The notes beneath the pieces are model-generated. The model made no database searches, was not told the DNA's origin, and was given only the letters and a program-made list of their open reading frames with translations. 64,000 bases of DNA. It comes from Cephalotus follicularis (lineage: Eukaryota; Streptophyta; Magnoliopsida; Oxalidales; Cephalotaceae). The position numbers were made by a program, and so were the translations under genes. The stretch lies in assembly GCA_001972305.1 (NCBI GenBank), contig BDDD01000881.1, forward strand, positions 1-64,000. The letters run 5' to 3'. Within the stretch, counting starts at the first letter, position 1; each line of letters starts with the position of its first letter. This document shows, one piece after another, positions 1 through 10,471 of the stretch.

Positions 1-377
1 CGGGGACAGCATCCGGGCAATGTGTGATGAGCAAGATGTCACCTATGATAAGGATCACTTAGGAGATGGAACCGTTTATGCTTAGTTATTTTATGGTCAT
101 GTTAGGACCCCCTATTAGAACAATATTATATCTTTCAGTTTATGACTTTGGATTATATTTCAGTTTTTGGTTTATGTTTAAGTTTTCATATTATGAATAA
201 AGTCTTAGACAATGTTTTAGATTATATATGTTATGTTTAGACCCTCACGCAATTTGAATAAAAGATGAGTTAATAATCTGATAAAAAGGAATAAAATTGA
301 GTTATATTTCATGATAGGTTATGTTTAGTCTCGGACTATGAACCCGTAACGACTCCCGCCGTTCGGGGGGTGTTACA
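1..377 (+). repeat. Left LTR of A1 (3' end only)
   Basis: This is the last 377 bases of an LTR cut by the window edge. It ends TGTTACA and is followed by a primer-binding site. It aligns over its whole length with 4554-4930. Confidence 0.9.
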
Positions 378-381
378 GAGA

Positions 382-392
382 TGGTATCAGAG
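382..392 (+). promoter_or_regulatory. Primer-binding site of A1
   Basis: TGGTATCAGAG lies four bases after the LTR end. This is the usual plant LTR-retrotransposon sequence complementary to the 3' end of initiator methionine tRNA, which primes minus-strand DNA synthesis. Confidence 0.9.
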
Positions 393-549
393 AATAGGCT
401 TTCTTTCCTTAGAAGACCTGACTAGGTTTGACCTGTGAGACTGGGTAGACCTGTGGTTAGGATCTTTTGTTGTGATCTTTCTGACGTGTTTGTTGTTTCG
501 ACCTTGGTTTCTTTGTTGTTGTGTTATGTTTTGGATTTATGTTTCGTAG

Positions 550-1725
550 ATGGTACGCGCAAGGAATACCCCACAAGGAAACGAACCAACTGAGGCTCGA
601 GAAGAAGTGCGAAACGAGCCTACGGTGGAAGAGTTAGTGCGACAGGTAGTTGCTCAAGAAATAGATTGACTGATTCATGCTATGCAAAATCAAGGACAAG
701 GACGCCAAGAGCAAGCCGCGGCAGAAAATGCACCGGCTAATTTTCAGGTTGGTAAAGAAACTGGGGACCGGCCCAACACTCCTGCATATGTCTGGCTTGA
801 GCGGTTCCAAAATTAGAGGTCGCAGTCATTTAGTTCGGCCCTCACACCTGTAGAGGCTGAACACTGGATTACGCACATGGAGAAAATTTTCAATGTGCTA
901 GGATGTGATAACGAACAAAAGGTAAGGTTGGCAGCTTATAAATTGGAAGGAGATGCTCAGAAATGGTGGCATACTTTGAAGTTAGCTAAGGGAGGAGATT
1001 ACATTGATGCCCCGACATGGTTTGAATTCTGTGAAGTTTTCTATCAGCAGTATTTCCCCACTGCTGACAAGGAAGCTTATGCAAGGGAGTTTGTTAACAC
1101 TAGGCAAAAGGATGGTGAATCAGTCACCGAGTTTTTGTCCCGGTTCACTAGGCTAGCGGGTTTTGCTGGATCCGCGGCGGGGTCTGCATTGGAGCAAGCA
1201 GAGAAGTTCAAATGGAAGTTGCAATACCAGCTAAGAGGAAAACTGATAAACTCCCGGTTTGCTGACGTGGCAGAAGTGGGAAATGCTGCAAAGAATATTG
1301 AATTGGAGAGGTTGGACTTTCAGGAAGCTCGACAAGAAAAGGAAAAGAAGTGGAATAGGAGTGATTCTCATGGGAAGAATTCTGAACAACAAGGTGAAGG
1401 TAAACAGCATAAAAAGGATCATAATCAGAATAAGGATGGGGGTAACCCCAATGTTCAGATTTCCTTCTGTGATACGTGTGGGAAGCGACATCCGATTGGG
1501 ACATGTTACAAGGCCACTGGGGCATGTTTTGCTTATGGACAAAAGGGTCATCTCTTTAAGGATTGCCCGAATCCTCGTACGAGAAATAAAGGAGGAAATG
1601 GCAATGATATGGAGCAACGAAATGTGGGAGGTAGAGTTTTCGCCTTAACGACGCATCAGGCTGTGAGCGCACCAGGTATTGTTTCGGTTTTGTTTTGTTT
1701 GGTAACCGTGAGGAGTTTGTTTTGA
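550..1725 (+). pseudogene. A1 gag (nucleocapsid) pseudogene
   Basis: The frame opens with ATG at 550, matching the start of A2 gag at 15639. It is broken by TGA at 667-669 and TAG at 814-816, then stays open from 877 to 1725. The middle is the Retrotrans_gag-type domain (for example the [12 protein letters not shown] segment), followed by a basic linker. The zinc knuckle at 1524-1566 reads CFAYGQKGHLFKDC: its second cysteine is tyrosine, so the CCHC metal site is broken. The A2 copy has CFMC at this point. After the conserved NVGGRVFA segment the reading departs from the family and stops. Gag normally builds the cytoplasmic particle; this copy is dead. Confidence 0.88.
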
Positions 1726-1837
1726 TTGATACGTCAACTTATTATATGATAACTACGTTATTTTGTTATGCATATTGAGTTGTTCTTCTGTTATTGATTC
1801 GGATTGGTTTATGATAAGATTTCGGGACGAAATCTTT

Positions 1838-1852
1838 TTAAGGGGGGAAGGA
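1838..1852 (+). promoter_or_regulatory. Polypurine tract of A1
   Basis: A purine run with six consecutive G directly precedes the TGTAATAC start of the right LTR. It is the expected plus-strand primer site. The sequence just upstream (GGGACGAAATC) is the family's usual post-pol segment, showing that the deletion kept the 3' replication signals. Confidence 0.8.
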
Positions 1853-3115
1853 TGTAATACCCCGATTTTCGTGTGCATATTTTCGGATTATTATTTGATT
1901 ATTATTTGTTTTGTTATTATGATGGCCTTTTTTTTTAAATTATGGGCTCTTGTGTTTGGGCTATATGATTTTACTTTGGACTTTTGGATATTGAAAGAAT
2001 ATGTACATGGATAAGTAATATTAGTTTTATTTGTAATTTTAAAAGAATGAAAATAAGTTTTATTATGAAAATGACAAAAGTATTTTATTTGGAAATAAAA
2101 TAGTGTAATATTGTAATATGGCAAATTATTTCAGTTTGGAAAACAAATCATGAAATTTTAGTTAAAAGTTTATTTGTTTTGTATTTTAAATCAGTTTTTA
2201 TTATTATAAATGGCAAAATTGTTTTATTAGGAAACAAAATTCTTATTTTTGGTTAAAAGACTTATTTTTCCATATTTCTCATCTCTGTCTCCCATATGCA
2301 CCTTCCTCTCCCTCACCAAAACCGATTCTTGCCTTCCTTTCTCTTCCTCAATCCCGAAAATCTTGCTTCTTTCCTTATTCTATCAGATTTTGGATTCCTT
2401 TTCTACATTACCATAACCTAAATTGCATTCTTCTTGGTTAAAGTATGTTATATGTTCATTGTTGTGCCTCCATCGTTTACCTCCCTCTCATAGAGCCAAA
2501 CCTGAATGATTAGAAGTTGTTTTTGTCTTCTTTGCTTCATTGAATGGGGTTTGTTATCCTCCACTCTTATGGATTAGCATTTAGTTTTGTTATCAAAGTC
2601 TATTGCATGATTGGTTGCTAGTATGTTTTGGTTTTTATTTTCTGCAACTCTAAGTGCTATCATGGTTTATGAATCTGTCATCATGCATTAAGTAGATGTT
2701 ATGTACTAGTTTTGATAAACAAATAATGGTAATTGACAGGAAATTGATCATATAAGCATCTATGCATGAAATTGAAATTTGCCTCTTTATAAAATATGAA
2801 CATGGTTATCCTATTGGTTTGTGTCCTGGTGTTTGTGATGGAAGCCTTAGAACACCAAATATGAACTGTCTAATCTAGTATAATAACCTGGTAACACTGC
2901 ATGGATGGAATCGGATCATAGGACTAGAGGTTAGAATTTCATAAGTCTCTATAAAAACTGTGATCACCAATGCATGATTTCTTGATTCTGGGTGTTTAAA
3001 TGTAAGTATTAAGTCACATAAGTCCTATATAAGTGTTTAAGGTCATCTGGTATTGTAATATTGGAGTTTTGACAGAAAATTGGAATTGAAACTGCTGTTT
3101 TTGCTGTTCTGTCGC

Positions 3116-3285
3116 CCAGAACAGTCGACTGCCTTGTAAAACAGTCGACTGGTTGCCTTGCACAGTCCACTGCCACCCATTGAACAGTCGACTGGATTCA
3201 ACCCAGTTTGAGTAGTCGGGTGACTATGCAGCACAGTCGACTGCCACCCTTGAGTAGTCGACTGGATTTTGTTACAGTCGGCTGT
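3116..3285 (+). repeat. GTCGAC palindrome cluster, CAGTCGACTG type (A1 LTR)
   Basis: Five exact GTCGAC copies (3124, 3144, 3187, 3236, 3257) and three one-base variants occur in about 170 bases. Most are embedded in the 10-bp palindrome CAGTCGACTG. Spacing is irregular, 20 to 50 bases, and the text between copies is unique, so this is not a simple tandem repeat. Confidence 0.85.
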
Positions 3286-3961
3286 AATTGTCCAGTAATT
3301 TTTCTGGTTTCAAGTTTTGTAATCCGTTGGTCCGTCTAATGATTTGTAGTCTGTTTTAAACACTGTTAAATTACTGTTTGATGTTTGGAAGTGATATTTG
3401 AATGCGTATATGAATGATATTGCATCTTTTAGATTTTTGTGCTTCGAGGGACTTTTAAAATTGTTGATCAATTCGTCTATCTTCGTTGTGATCGCTTAAG
3501 GTACGGATCTTCGTTCCTTGATACACTCTGTTGATTTTATAAAAAAATAAATCAGTTATATCTTTTTGTTAAAATGTATGGATTCTTCGTTCTTGGCTTA
3601 TTCCTTCGGTTTTACTAAAATGAATGCAAATATGTTTTAGTACGGATGCTTTCGTTCTTTGGTTATCTTCCCCTGATTTTATTAGAATAAATTCAGTCTT
3701 ATTTTTATGAACTTGGCTATGTTTTATGATTCGATACGATTTTGAACATAAAGTCAGTTGACATTTTGCGAATTTAATGTTCTTGACTTTATTCTTATGC
3801 TAGGATATGTTAAGAAATATGATACGATCATCTCTTATAGTGGAAAAATAAATGAGTTGATGCTATGTCTAGAGAATGTTTAGAAAAATGTGTTTAAGTT
3901 TTTAAATTGTTTTTAGAAATAAAGCGATGTTTTTGAAATAAGGATACACACAGAGATATTT

Positions 3962-4050
3962 CCTACCTATGGAGGTACCATAGGCATGTCGTAGGCTTGG
4001 CACGGGGACATGACACTTCCGTAGCGGTGTGATTTGACTACGGCGTCTCT
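3962..4050 (+). other. Conserved hairpin block of family A LTR (copy 1)
   Basis: CCTATGG (3966-3972) pairs with CCATAGG (3978-3984) around a 5-base loop. GTCGTAG (3988-3994) can pair with CTACGGC (4038-4044), one pair being G-U. The same block recurs at 22609-22745 and, reversed, at 44225-44375, and it is better conserved than its surroundings. Confidence 0.6.
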
Positions 4051-4930
4051 CTATATTTTGAATAAATCCCATGAGGTGGATTTATGGATCCGATATGTGT
4101 GATAGAGGCGTGTGGGTATACTCTACTATCTGATATGTTAAGGATATGGATTCTGGGGATTGATTATGTAGTGTCGTACACGTCTTTCCGTTTGGCATGT
4201 GGGCCTTGCAAACCCCTTGCAACTACGCATATGTGTATGCGCTTTGGATCTCTGAGATGAGATTTTGGAAATCAGATAAGTCTCAGTTTGTTTTTCGTTT
4301 TGAATATGTTTTGTGATTTTGAACTTGGTTTATGTCTTGGAATTGAATAATGCTTTAAAAATTAGGTACTCGTTTTAAATTGATTGTATGACTACTTACC
4401 TTCACTTTTGAAAATAATGTTAAATTAATTTATGCATAAGGTATATGTTATTCAGGTATTTTTTATCTTATAAATTATCGTTTTATGTTTTATGATTCTA
4501 TATCCGTACTAAGGTTTGCTCAGCCGCGTTTTTGTTTCCATGCGACAGGTATACGGGGACAGCATCCGGGCAATGTGTGATGAGCAAGATGTCACCTATG
4601 ATAAGGATCACTTAGGAGATGGAACCGTTTATGCTTAGTTATTTTATGTTCATGTTAGGACCCCCTATTAGAACAATATTATGTCTTTCAGTTTATGACC
4701 ATGGATTATATTTCAGTTTTTGGTTTATGTTTAAGTTTTCATATTATGAATAAAGTCTTAGACAATGTTTTAGATTATATATGTTATGTTTAGACCATCA
4801 CGCAATTTGAATAAAAGATGAGTTAATAATCTGATAAAAAGGAATAAAATTGAGTTATATTTCATTATAGGTTATGTTTAGTCTTGGACTATGAACCCGT
4901 AACGACTCCCGCCGTTCAGGAGGTGTTACA

Positions 4931-5986
4931 AATATAATTATGATTTACACTAGATCTAGTAGATACACCTAATCTAGGATTACCTATTATTGCTTCGTGA
5001 GGGTGTCCTCTTACCACCTTCAACGTTTTGTCATGGAGAGCTTCTTGATAGCTTTCTTGAGGGGTTTCTTCTATAGTAGATTCTTCATTTTTGGTTTCAT
5101 CTAGATTTAGCTCGTTAACTCCATTTTCAATAAAGTCTACACAATCATCATCAATAACTTCTTTTGGAAGTTTAGGGTTAGTTTCATCAAATATAACATG
5201 CATTGATTCTTCAACTAGTAAAGTTCTTTTATTAAAACATCTATAAGCCCTACTACTAGAAGAGTAACCAAGAAAAATACCTTCGTCGACTTTGGAGTCG
5301 AATTTTCCAAGATGCTCTTTTCCATTATTGTGGATGAAGCACTTGCATCCGAAGGTGTGAAAGTAACTAATGTTCGGCTTTCTCCCCCTCCATAATTCAT
5401 ATGGAGTATTTTTTAGAATTTGCCTTATTGATATGCTATTTAGGATATAACACGAAGTATTTATTGCTTCCGCCCAAAAATATTTTGGTAAATTATTTTC
5501 GTTTAAAAGTGTTCTACACATTTCTTGTAACATTCTATTCTTCCTTTCAACAACCCCATTTTGTTGAGGTGTTCTAGGAGTAGAAAATTCATGTATATAA
5601 CCATTTTCATTACAAAAATTTTCAAACAAATGATTTTCAAACTCTTTTCCATGATCACTTCTAATTTTAGAAATAGAAGAGTCCTTTTCATTTTGAACAA
5701 TTTTGCAAAAATTTGAAAATTCTTTGAAAGATTCATTTTTGTTGGCTAGGAAAATAGTCCATGTATATCTCGAATAATCGTCTACAATGACCATGGCATA
5801 GGACTTACCACCTAGACTTCTAATATCTATAGGACCAAACAAATTTATTTGCAAAAGTTGCAATGGCCTAGTTGTTGATACAATGTCTTTGCTTTTAAAT
5901 GAAGCTTTAGTTTGTTTTCCGTATTGACATGCGTCACAAACTCGATCCTTTTCAAAGCTAATCTTAGGAAGACCTTTAACTAATTC
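4931..5986 (-). pseudogene. Copia integrase, cut by A1 insertion
   Basis: This integrase core carries the catalytic acidic triad: D in IVDDYSRYTW, D in RSDHGKEF and E in GVVERKNRM. It is followed by the usual copia C-terminal text (FGCKCFIHNN, FLGYSSSSRAYRCFN). The frame is open from 5986 down to the A1 boundary and is continuous with the protease frame except for a TAA at 5987-5989. The C-terminus is lost: the last codons before the stop come from the A1 LTR. Integrase would insert the cDNA into the genome; without RT this copy cannot work alone. Confidence 0.88.
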
Positions 5987-5989
5987 ATG

Positions 5990-6466
5990 TTATAAAAGTT
6001 TTGATATGGTTGACATGCCTACATGACCTAATCTTCTATGCCATAGCCAACTATCCTCATTTATAGACACTAGACATTTAACATTAATTAAGTCATCTAT
6101 ATCTACCACATACACATTTCCATGTCTATGTCTATGTCCTATAAATTTTATTTGATCATTGTTTATATCTACCACTTTACATGAGTCTTTTTCAAAAATA
6201 ACTCTACAATTCTTGTCACATAATTGGCTTATGCTCAAGAGATTGTGCTGAAGTCCATCAACAAATAAAACATTATGAATGGAGGTTTTATTGTTACCTA
6301 TGGAGCCAACACCTTTGATCTTCCCTTTTGCGTTGTCTCCAAATGTTACTTCTCCTCCTTCCTTTGAGTCGTATTTGACGAAGAGACACTTGTCGCCCGT
6401 CATACGCTTGGAGCATCCACTATCCAAGTACCATTGAGTCTTCTTGGATAATGCCTTCAAGAACAC
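5990..6466 (-). pseudogene. Copia protease plus GAG-pre-integrase domain
   Basis: The frame starts at the aspartic protease with WYLDSGCSKRMTG (catalytic D-S-G) and ends in the pre-integrase HxxxH region (WLWHRRLGHVGMS). Stops at its upstream edge (two between 6466 and 6482) and downstream edge (TAA 5987-5989) separate it from gag and integrase, all in one frame. It was therefore a single polyprotein, now broken by point mutations. Confidence 0.85.
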
Positions 6467-6481
6467 CTACAAACACAATTT

Positions 6482-6928
6482 TCAAGTATTCGTTTGAGGT
6501 ACCCAACAAACCTTGGGTCCTTTGGGGTTAGTCAAAATGGTTCCTTTGGGAACCCAATTTCTTTTTACTCTAGAAAAGTTCAAATTGTTTAACATATTTT
6601 CCTTGTAAAAGCATGAGGTAGAAGTATGGCCATTTTTACCACAATTGTTGCAAAAAACAATTGTTTTTCTTTTATACATATTATTTCTTTTATAAAAGCA
6701 AGATGAAAATGCATGACCGTACTTACCACAATGAGTACATGAGATATTCATCTTTTTCTTATATATAGCATTCTTTCTATGATAGCATTGTGAAGATGTG
6801 TGTCCATGTTTACCACAATAATTACATGAATTATTCAAACTTTTCTTAAACATGGCATTCTTTTTATGAAAGCAAGTAAAAGATGTATGTGAATTGTAGT
6901 TTCTAAAATTAATTATATTTTTTGCAAT
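6482..6928 (-). pseudogene. Copia gag C-terminus with an array of CCHC zinc knuckles
   Basis: Three full knuckles follow each other about 30 residues apart: CNYCGKHGHTSSQC, CTHCGKYGHAFSSC and CNNCGKNGHTSTSC. Each is followed by a basic YHRKNAIYKKK-type linker. A fourth, degenerate unit upstream (near 6870-6900) keeps HTSFTCFHKKNAMFKK but has lost its first cysteines. The array looks like an internal duplication of a knuckle-plus-linker unit. The N-terminal capsid part of gag is missing. Nucleocapsid knuckles bind the element's RNA. Confidence 0.8.
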
Positions 6929-6930
6929 TT

Positions 6931-8023
6931 TAATTTAATCAAACCAATGAACAAGTATGTAGCAAACAAAAGCAAGTAAATAAACAATAAAAAGAGAGAG
7001 AGTTAGAGAGGGTGCAAACACGATTTTAGAGTGGTTCGGCGTAACTCTTGCCTACGTCCACTTTTCCCAAGGATCTCTTTGAGTTTCCACTATTCTCCGA
7101 ATACAATTTCGGGTGCTATTCGGTACACCTTTGTGACTGAACTCAATCACTTACAACACTCTTGGGTTCACTCCCTAATTTCTTTTAGGGTTCACTCCCC
7201 TATTACAATCAAAATGGATAAAGTAGTGTTTTGTTCTAAACCTCTCAAAAGGCTGGATTTTACAAGATAAAAATGCTCAATTTAAATGAGAACAAATATG
7301 GGCTAAGATATATGATAGAAGCTTTTTGAGATGAACTTAGATTTTTGAGTGCTTGTGGTATGTTCTCTTGAAATATCTTGTTCTTTGATGTCACTTGTTG
7401 TTCTTCTTCTTTCTCTCTTCAAAACAACTTTGTATATATATGTTTTTGCCTCAGAGATCCGTTGGGAATGTCTTGAAAGTTGTTGCATCAAAAATGGCGC
7501 ATTAAAACTCTGTCAGAATTCTTTTCAGTGCGCAAAGCGTCGACTGACTCCTTCAAAGCGTCGACGCTTATGTGACCATTAGGTGTTTTAATTTGAATTT
7601 ATCGAGTCAAAGCGCAGGCGTTCTGGGTGTAGGAGTCGACCGTTGCCAGAAAGCTCAGATGGTTAGATCAAAGCGTCGCCGCTTGTGTCAAATTGAATTT
7701 TTCCCAAGTCACTGGTTTAATCAGCAGACTCCGTGTGTCAAAGCGCAGACGCTTTTCCTTAAAGCGCAGATGCTTAAATTTAGGCGTCGACGGTTTGAGC
7801 ATTCGTTCCTCTCCTCAAAGCACTTCAACGGTAGATGTTTTGTTCATTGTCTCGACTGTTGCACAAATCGTTGACGCTTTATTTCTGAGCGTCGATGGTT
7901 TGCCCTGTTTCTGCTGTTTTTCGTGTTGTTTTGCGCTTTCCACGTTTTTCTTGCACACAAAGAAACTTGGTTAAACACAAATATGTTATCATCAAAACTA
8001 GGATTGAGACATAAATGTCAACA
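6931..8023 (-). repeat. LTR of the minus-strand SIRE-like copia element
   Basis: On the minus strand the LTR starts TGTTGACATTTATG at 8023, as in SIRE-like LTRs elsewhere in this window (42255). Near its other end is the characteristic block around 7030-7080 (GTGGTTCGGCGTAAC). That block is also seen reversed at 43290-43330 and in diverged form at 8740-8840. The left limit is uncertain because gag follows with no recognisable primer-binding site. Open frames within it on either strand are not genes. Confidence 0.75.
7540..7900 (-). repeat. GTCGAC palindrome cluster, GCGTCGACGC type (copia LTR)
   Basis: Copies and near-copies of GCGTCGACGC lie at about 7549, 7559, 7637, 7673, 7783, 7869 and 7890, alternating with GCGCAGRCGC variants near 7611 and 7744. 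This matches the motif type in gypsy families B and C but sits in a copia LTR. Confidence 0.8.
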
Positions 8024-8880
8024 AATATAATCTATGGCGACTTTCTATACCCTAAAACCGACTTTCTCTTGCATATTTCCTTAGCTTATTTGTAGTTTTG
8101 CTAGTTTAATAATGTGCATGCTTTAATTTCTTGTTAATTAGTTCTTGTTCGAACCAACTTGCTTAACCGTCGACGCTTCTCTTCATAGCGTTGACGCTTT
8201 CATTGTTTGAAGTTATACCGTCGACGCCTTCCTGTATAGCGTCGATGCTTTCTTAGAAGGTTTCAACTTTTTATTTATTTTTGCATGTTTAGGTGTATAT
8301 TTTAATATCAAACCTCCATTTTGCATACTTCGCCCAGGTTGAATAAATTATAATTAATTTTGCTTGTTTCCTAGCGTTTGACCCGTTATTGCATAACCGT
8401 GCACTTGCGGTATAAATTTAAAACATTAAAAATTTGTGAACAAATACAAACTGAAGAAACATACAAATAGAAGGCTGAAACAATATCAAAAAAGAGGAAT
8501 TAAAACAAGAACAACTTACATCAATTAAATTCAGCCCTATTCACATCAAAGCTAGTTGGAAGAGTTTTATTCTCTATTTGTGAGCATATTTGTGAGTTAT
8601 CATTTCTGAGCCTACTAAGTGTATATTCAACCTTAAAGAGGTAATATCAAACACAAAACAACCATTGTAATCATTTGATTGTAAAAGGGGAGTGAACTCG
8701 AAATTGTAAGTGATTGATGTCAATCACAAAGAATTGTAAAGGTGCGCCGAATAGCTCCTGAAAAGATATTCAGAGAATATTGGAAACTCAAGGAGGTCCT
8801 TGGGAAAAGTGGACGTTGTCAAGAGTTTGGCCGAACAACTATAAAACCATGTTCGTACTCTCATTTGCATGTTATCATTT
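8024..8880 (+). repeat. Fragments of a plus-strand copia LTR
   Basis: 8560-8840 resembles the 3' half of SIRE-like LTRs: short AT-rich leader, AAAAGGGGAGTGAACTC, then a diverged GGCCGAACAACT block where intact copies read GCCGAACCACTCT. A cluster of four GTCGACGC-type motifs lies at 8167-8255. No coding frame is supported. The border with the gypsy LTR to the right is near 8880. Confidence 0.55.
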
Positions 8881-8948
8881 TGGATTGAATTGGACATTGT
8901 ACATGCATACTCTGTTTTGGTTAAACTGCTGCCTGACGTTTTCTGGAC

Positions 8949-9070
8949 AAAACAGTCGATTGTCGACCCTAACAATCGACTGCTCAATGTAAACAGCCGA
9001 CTGTTAAGGACAAATAGTCGATCGCTTAATGAAAACAACCCGCTATTGTTATGAACAGCCGACTGTTAAG
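8949..9070 (+). repeat. GTCGAC palindrome cluster, CAGTCGACTG type (D LTR)
   Basis: Diverged copies (CAGTCGATTG, CAATCGACTG, CAGCCGACTG twice, TAGTCGATCG) are spaced about 15-30 bases. They correspond to 53420-53540 in the D solo LTR. Confidence 0.75.
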
Positions 9071-10006
9071 AGACAAATTACTGATATTAGCTGCTGTTTA
9101 GGCTTAAGTGATATGTAATTACCCTGTCCTCCACATAGAATGATTGTAACATTCAATCCTTGCCATAGGTAGTTATATTTAAAATATTAAACCACTTATG
9201 CATCCCTTGTATGAATTGCGTAAGAACGACTATGGTTGTGCTTAGATACTTGATTTGAATCCTTGAACTGCTATTGTTCCTATTGTTAAGCTGCTATATT
9301 ATGCTGTTGTTATAAGATAATGTATGTGTTCAAAACACTATTGTCTCACTTAATTTCAAGGATTAAATCAACTAGTGCTATAAGCACAAATATGGATTTT
9401 CTTACTATTGTTTTCCAAATGAAAACTTACTGTCATCAAGTTACTGATTTTCCTCCAATGAGAGGTACCACTACTGTATTGAATACTGTTCCTCCAAAAG
9501 AGACGACGGTCACTGAACTGTTAAAGGTTTCTAAAAGGAAACAACTACTATATTGCATATTATAGATATATGTAATATTGCTATTGAATTGATTTAATTG
9601 TTTGTCTATGTTGTTGCTGTTAGTCGAGTGATATGAGACATCACTGGCTATGGGGTGGTCCTATGTGCTAGGAGTTGGCTAGAGCTTCCACTAAACTTAT
9701 CTGCAATGCAGATCCTGATTGTTACATGCCCGCTAAATACCGGCAGAATTGTTACTTGATCTATCATGTTCGGAGTGTAGGGTGATAGTTCGGTGGTGCG
9801 TTGTTGGTGCTAGGAGTTAGCGACATATGACACCCAAAATACTATATCGATTGATTTTACACATGTGCGGTATTCTTGAATTGTATTGTCTATGGCCACT
9901 TGGCATGATTTCTCATAAATATTGGAATACTTATTACCTATGTTATTTCAAAAATAAACTGTCATACATGTTACATTTATATATTCTTTCTCATGCTTTA
10001 TTCCTA

Positions 10007-10033
10007 GTTAGCCGAGTGAGGACAAAGGCTAAC
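10007..10033 (+). other. TTAGCC/GGCTAA hairpin block (D LTR)
   Basis: GTTAGCC (10007-10013) and GGCTAAC (10027-10033) form a perfect 7-bp inverted repeat around the 13-base loop GAGTGAGGACAAA. The block recurs in the B, C, E and other D LTRs with the loop almost unchanged. Confidence 0.6.
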
Positions 10034-10212
10034 CCCTACAATTTCAGATTGACGAAGGTGTTGGTCAACTGCGGCTGAAGCTTTATTGGAGAGCTTCTAT
10101 CTTGTTTAAGGTTGTTATTTTACTATGTCTTGTATTGAAATGAACGATCATACTCCGTTGTTGTTATTTTACATTTCCAATGTGTAAAAGGATAATTATT
10201 GGTATTGTATAA

Positions 10213-10234
10213 GCACGTAGTATGGGCTGCGTGT
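10213..10234 (+). other. Conserved LTR stem-loop, D copy 1
   Basis: Stem GCACG pairs with CGTGT (one G-U pair); loop TAGTATGGGCTG. It lies about 130 bases before the LTR end. Confidence 0.6.
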
Positions 10235-10368
10235 GGATAATTTTTTATGATCCGGCAATGGAATGCTTCCGGTATTGTTTAATAAATTTTGTTTAAATGT
10301 TGAATGCTAGATTATTTTAACTGATTTCTCCATATATGTTGTCTTGTGGGAAACGGGGTGTGACAGCA

Positions 10369-10382
10369 TGGTATTAAAGCTT
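10369..10382 (+). promoter_or_regulatory. Primer-binding site (degenerate)
   Basis: TGGTATTAAAGCTT follows the D LTR end by three bases. It differs from the initiator-methionine tRNA complement at two positions, matching the age of the copy. Confidence 0.75.
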
Positions 10383-10471
10383 ATTTTTAAATAAGCTATC
10401 ATTAGGAGAAGTTTCTCGCTAATTAAGTGAATTGTTTCCTAATGATTATGTCATTCCATATAGGAAACAAA

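Larger units (their letters stand above)
1..4930 (+). mobile_element. Ty3/gypsy element A1, gag-only deletion derivative
   Basis: The order is LTR tail (1-377), primer-binding site, broken gag, polypurine tract, then a full right LTR (1853-4930). The left tail repeats at 4554-4930 with about ten differences by eye. Protease, RT, RNase H and integrase are absent: only about 110 bases separate the end of gag from the polypurine tract. Gag closely resembles that of element A2, whose RT looks like the Tekay/Del chromovirus lineage, so I place A1 there by inference. It sits inside a minus-strand copia integrase that resumes at 4931. The left flank is outside the window, so target duplication cannot be tested. 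Its mobility would have depended on proteins supplied by other copies. Confidence 0.85.
1853..4930 (+). repeat. Right LTR of A1 (family A, about 3.08 kb)
   Basis: The LTR runs from TGTAATACCCCG to TGTTACA, with TG and CA termini. It contains a cluster of GTCGAC palindromes (3116-3285), a conserved hairpin block (3962-4050) and a CTAAG/CTCAG block near 4510. The 3' flank is AATAT. I see no other coding content in these 3 kb; short open frames here are chance. Confidence 0.88.
4931..8023 (-). mobile_element. SIRE/Maximus-like Ty1/copia element, truncated
   Basis: Reading on the minus strand from 8023: LTR, gag zinc knuckles, protease, GAG-pre-integrase and integrase, cut at 4931 by A1. RT and RNase H would lie beyond the left edge of the window on the far side of A1. 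The order protease-integrase before RT is the copia order. The protease and integrase wording (for example LLSISQLCDKN) resembles SIRE/Maximus elements. No primer-binding site is seen between LTR and gag, so most of gag and the leader appear deleted. Confidence 0.82.
8880..10365 (+). repeat. Family D gypsy LTR, 5'-truncated
   Basis: The 3' portion of an LTR ending GGGGTGTGACA at 10365 is followed by a primer-binding site. It matches the second half of the D solo LTR (52108-54832) in order: palindrome cluster (8949-9070), TTAGTCGAGTG block (9622), GTTAGCC/GGCTAAC hairpin (10007-10033) and CACG-stem loop (10213-10234). The first half of the LTR is missing. Confidence 0.75.

Noticed and set aside
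3116..3285. CRISPR-like array
   Set aside because: Repeats are 10-bp palindromes with irregular spacing in a plant LTR; there is no constant repeat longer than 20 bases and no cas gene.
8024..8032. Same bases (AATATAAT) after the A1 LTR end at 4931 and after the copia LTR end at 8023, as a shared target duplication
   Set aside because: The two boundaries belong to different elements, and AT-rich coincidence is sufficient.
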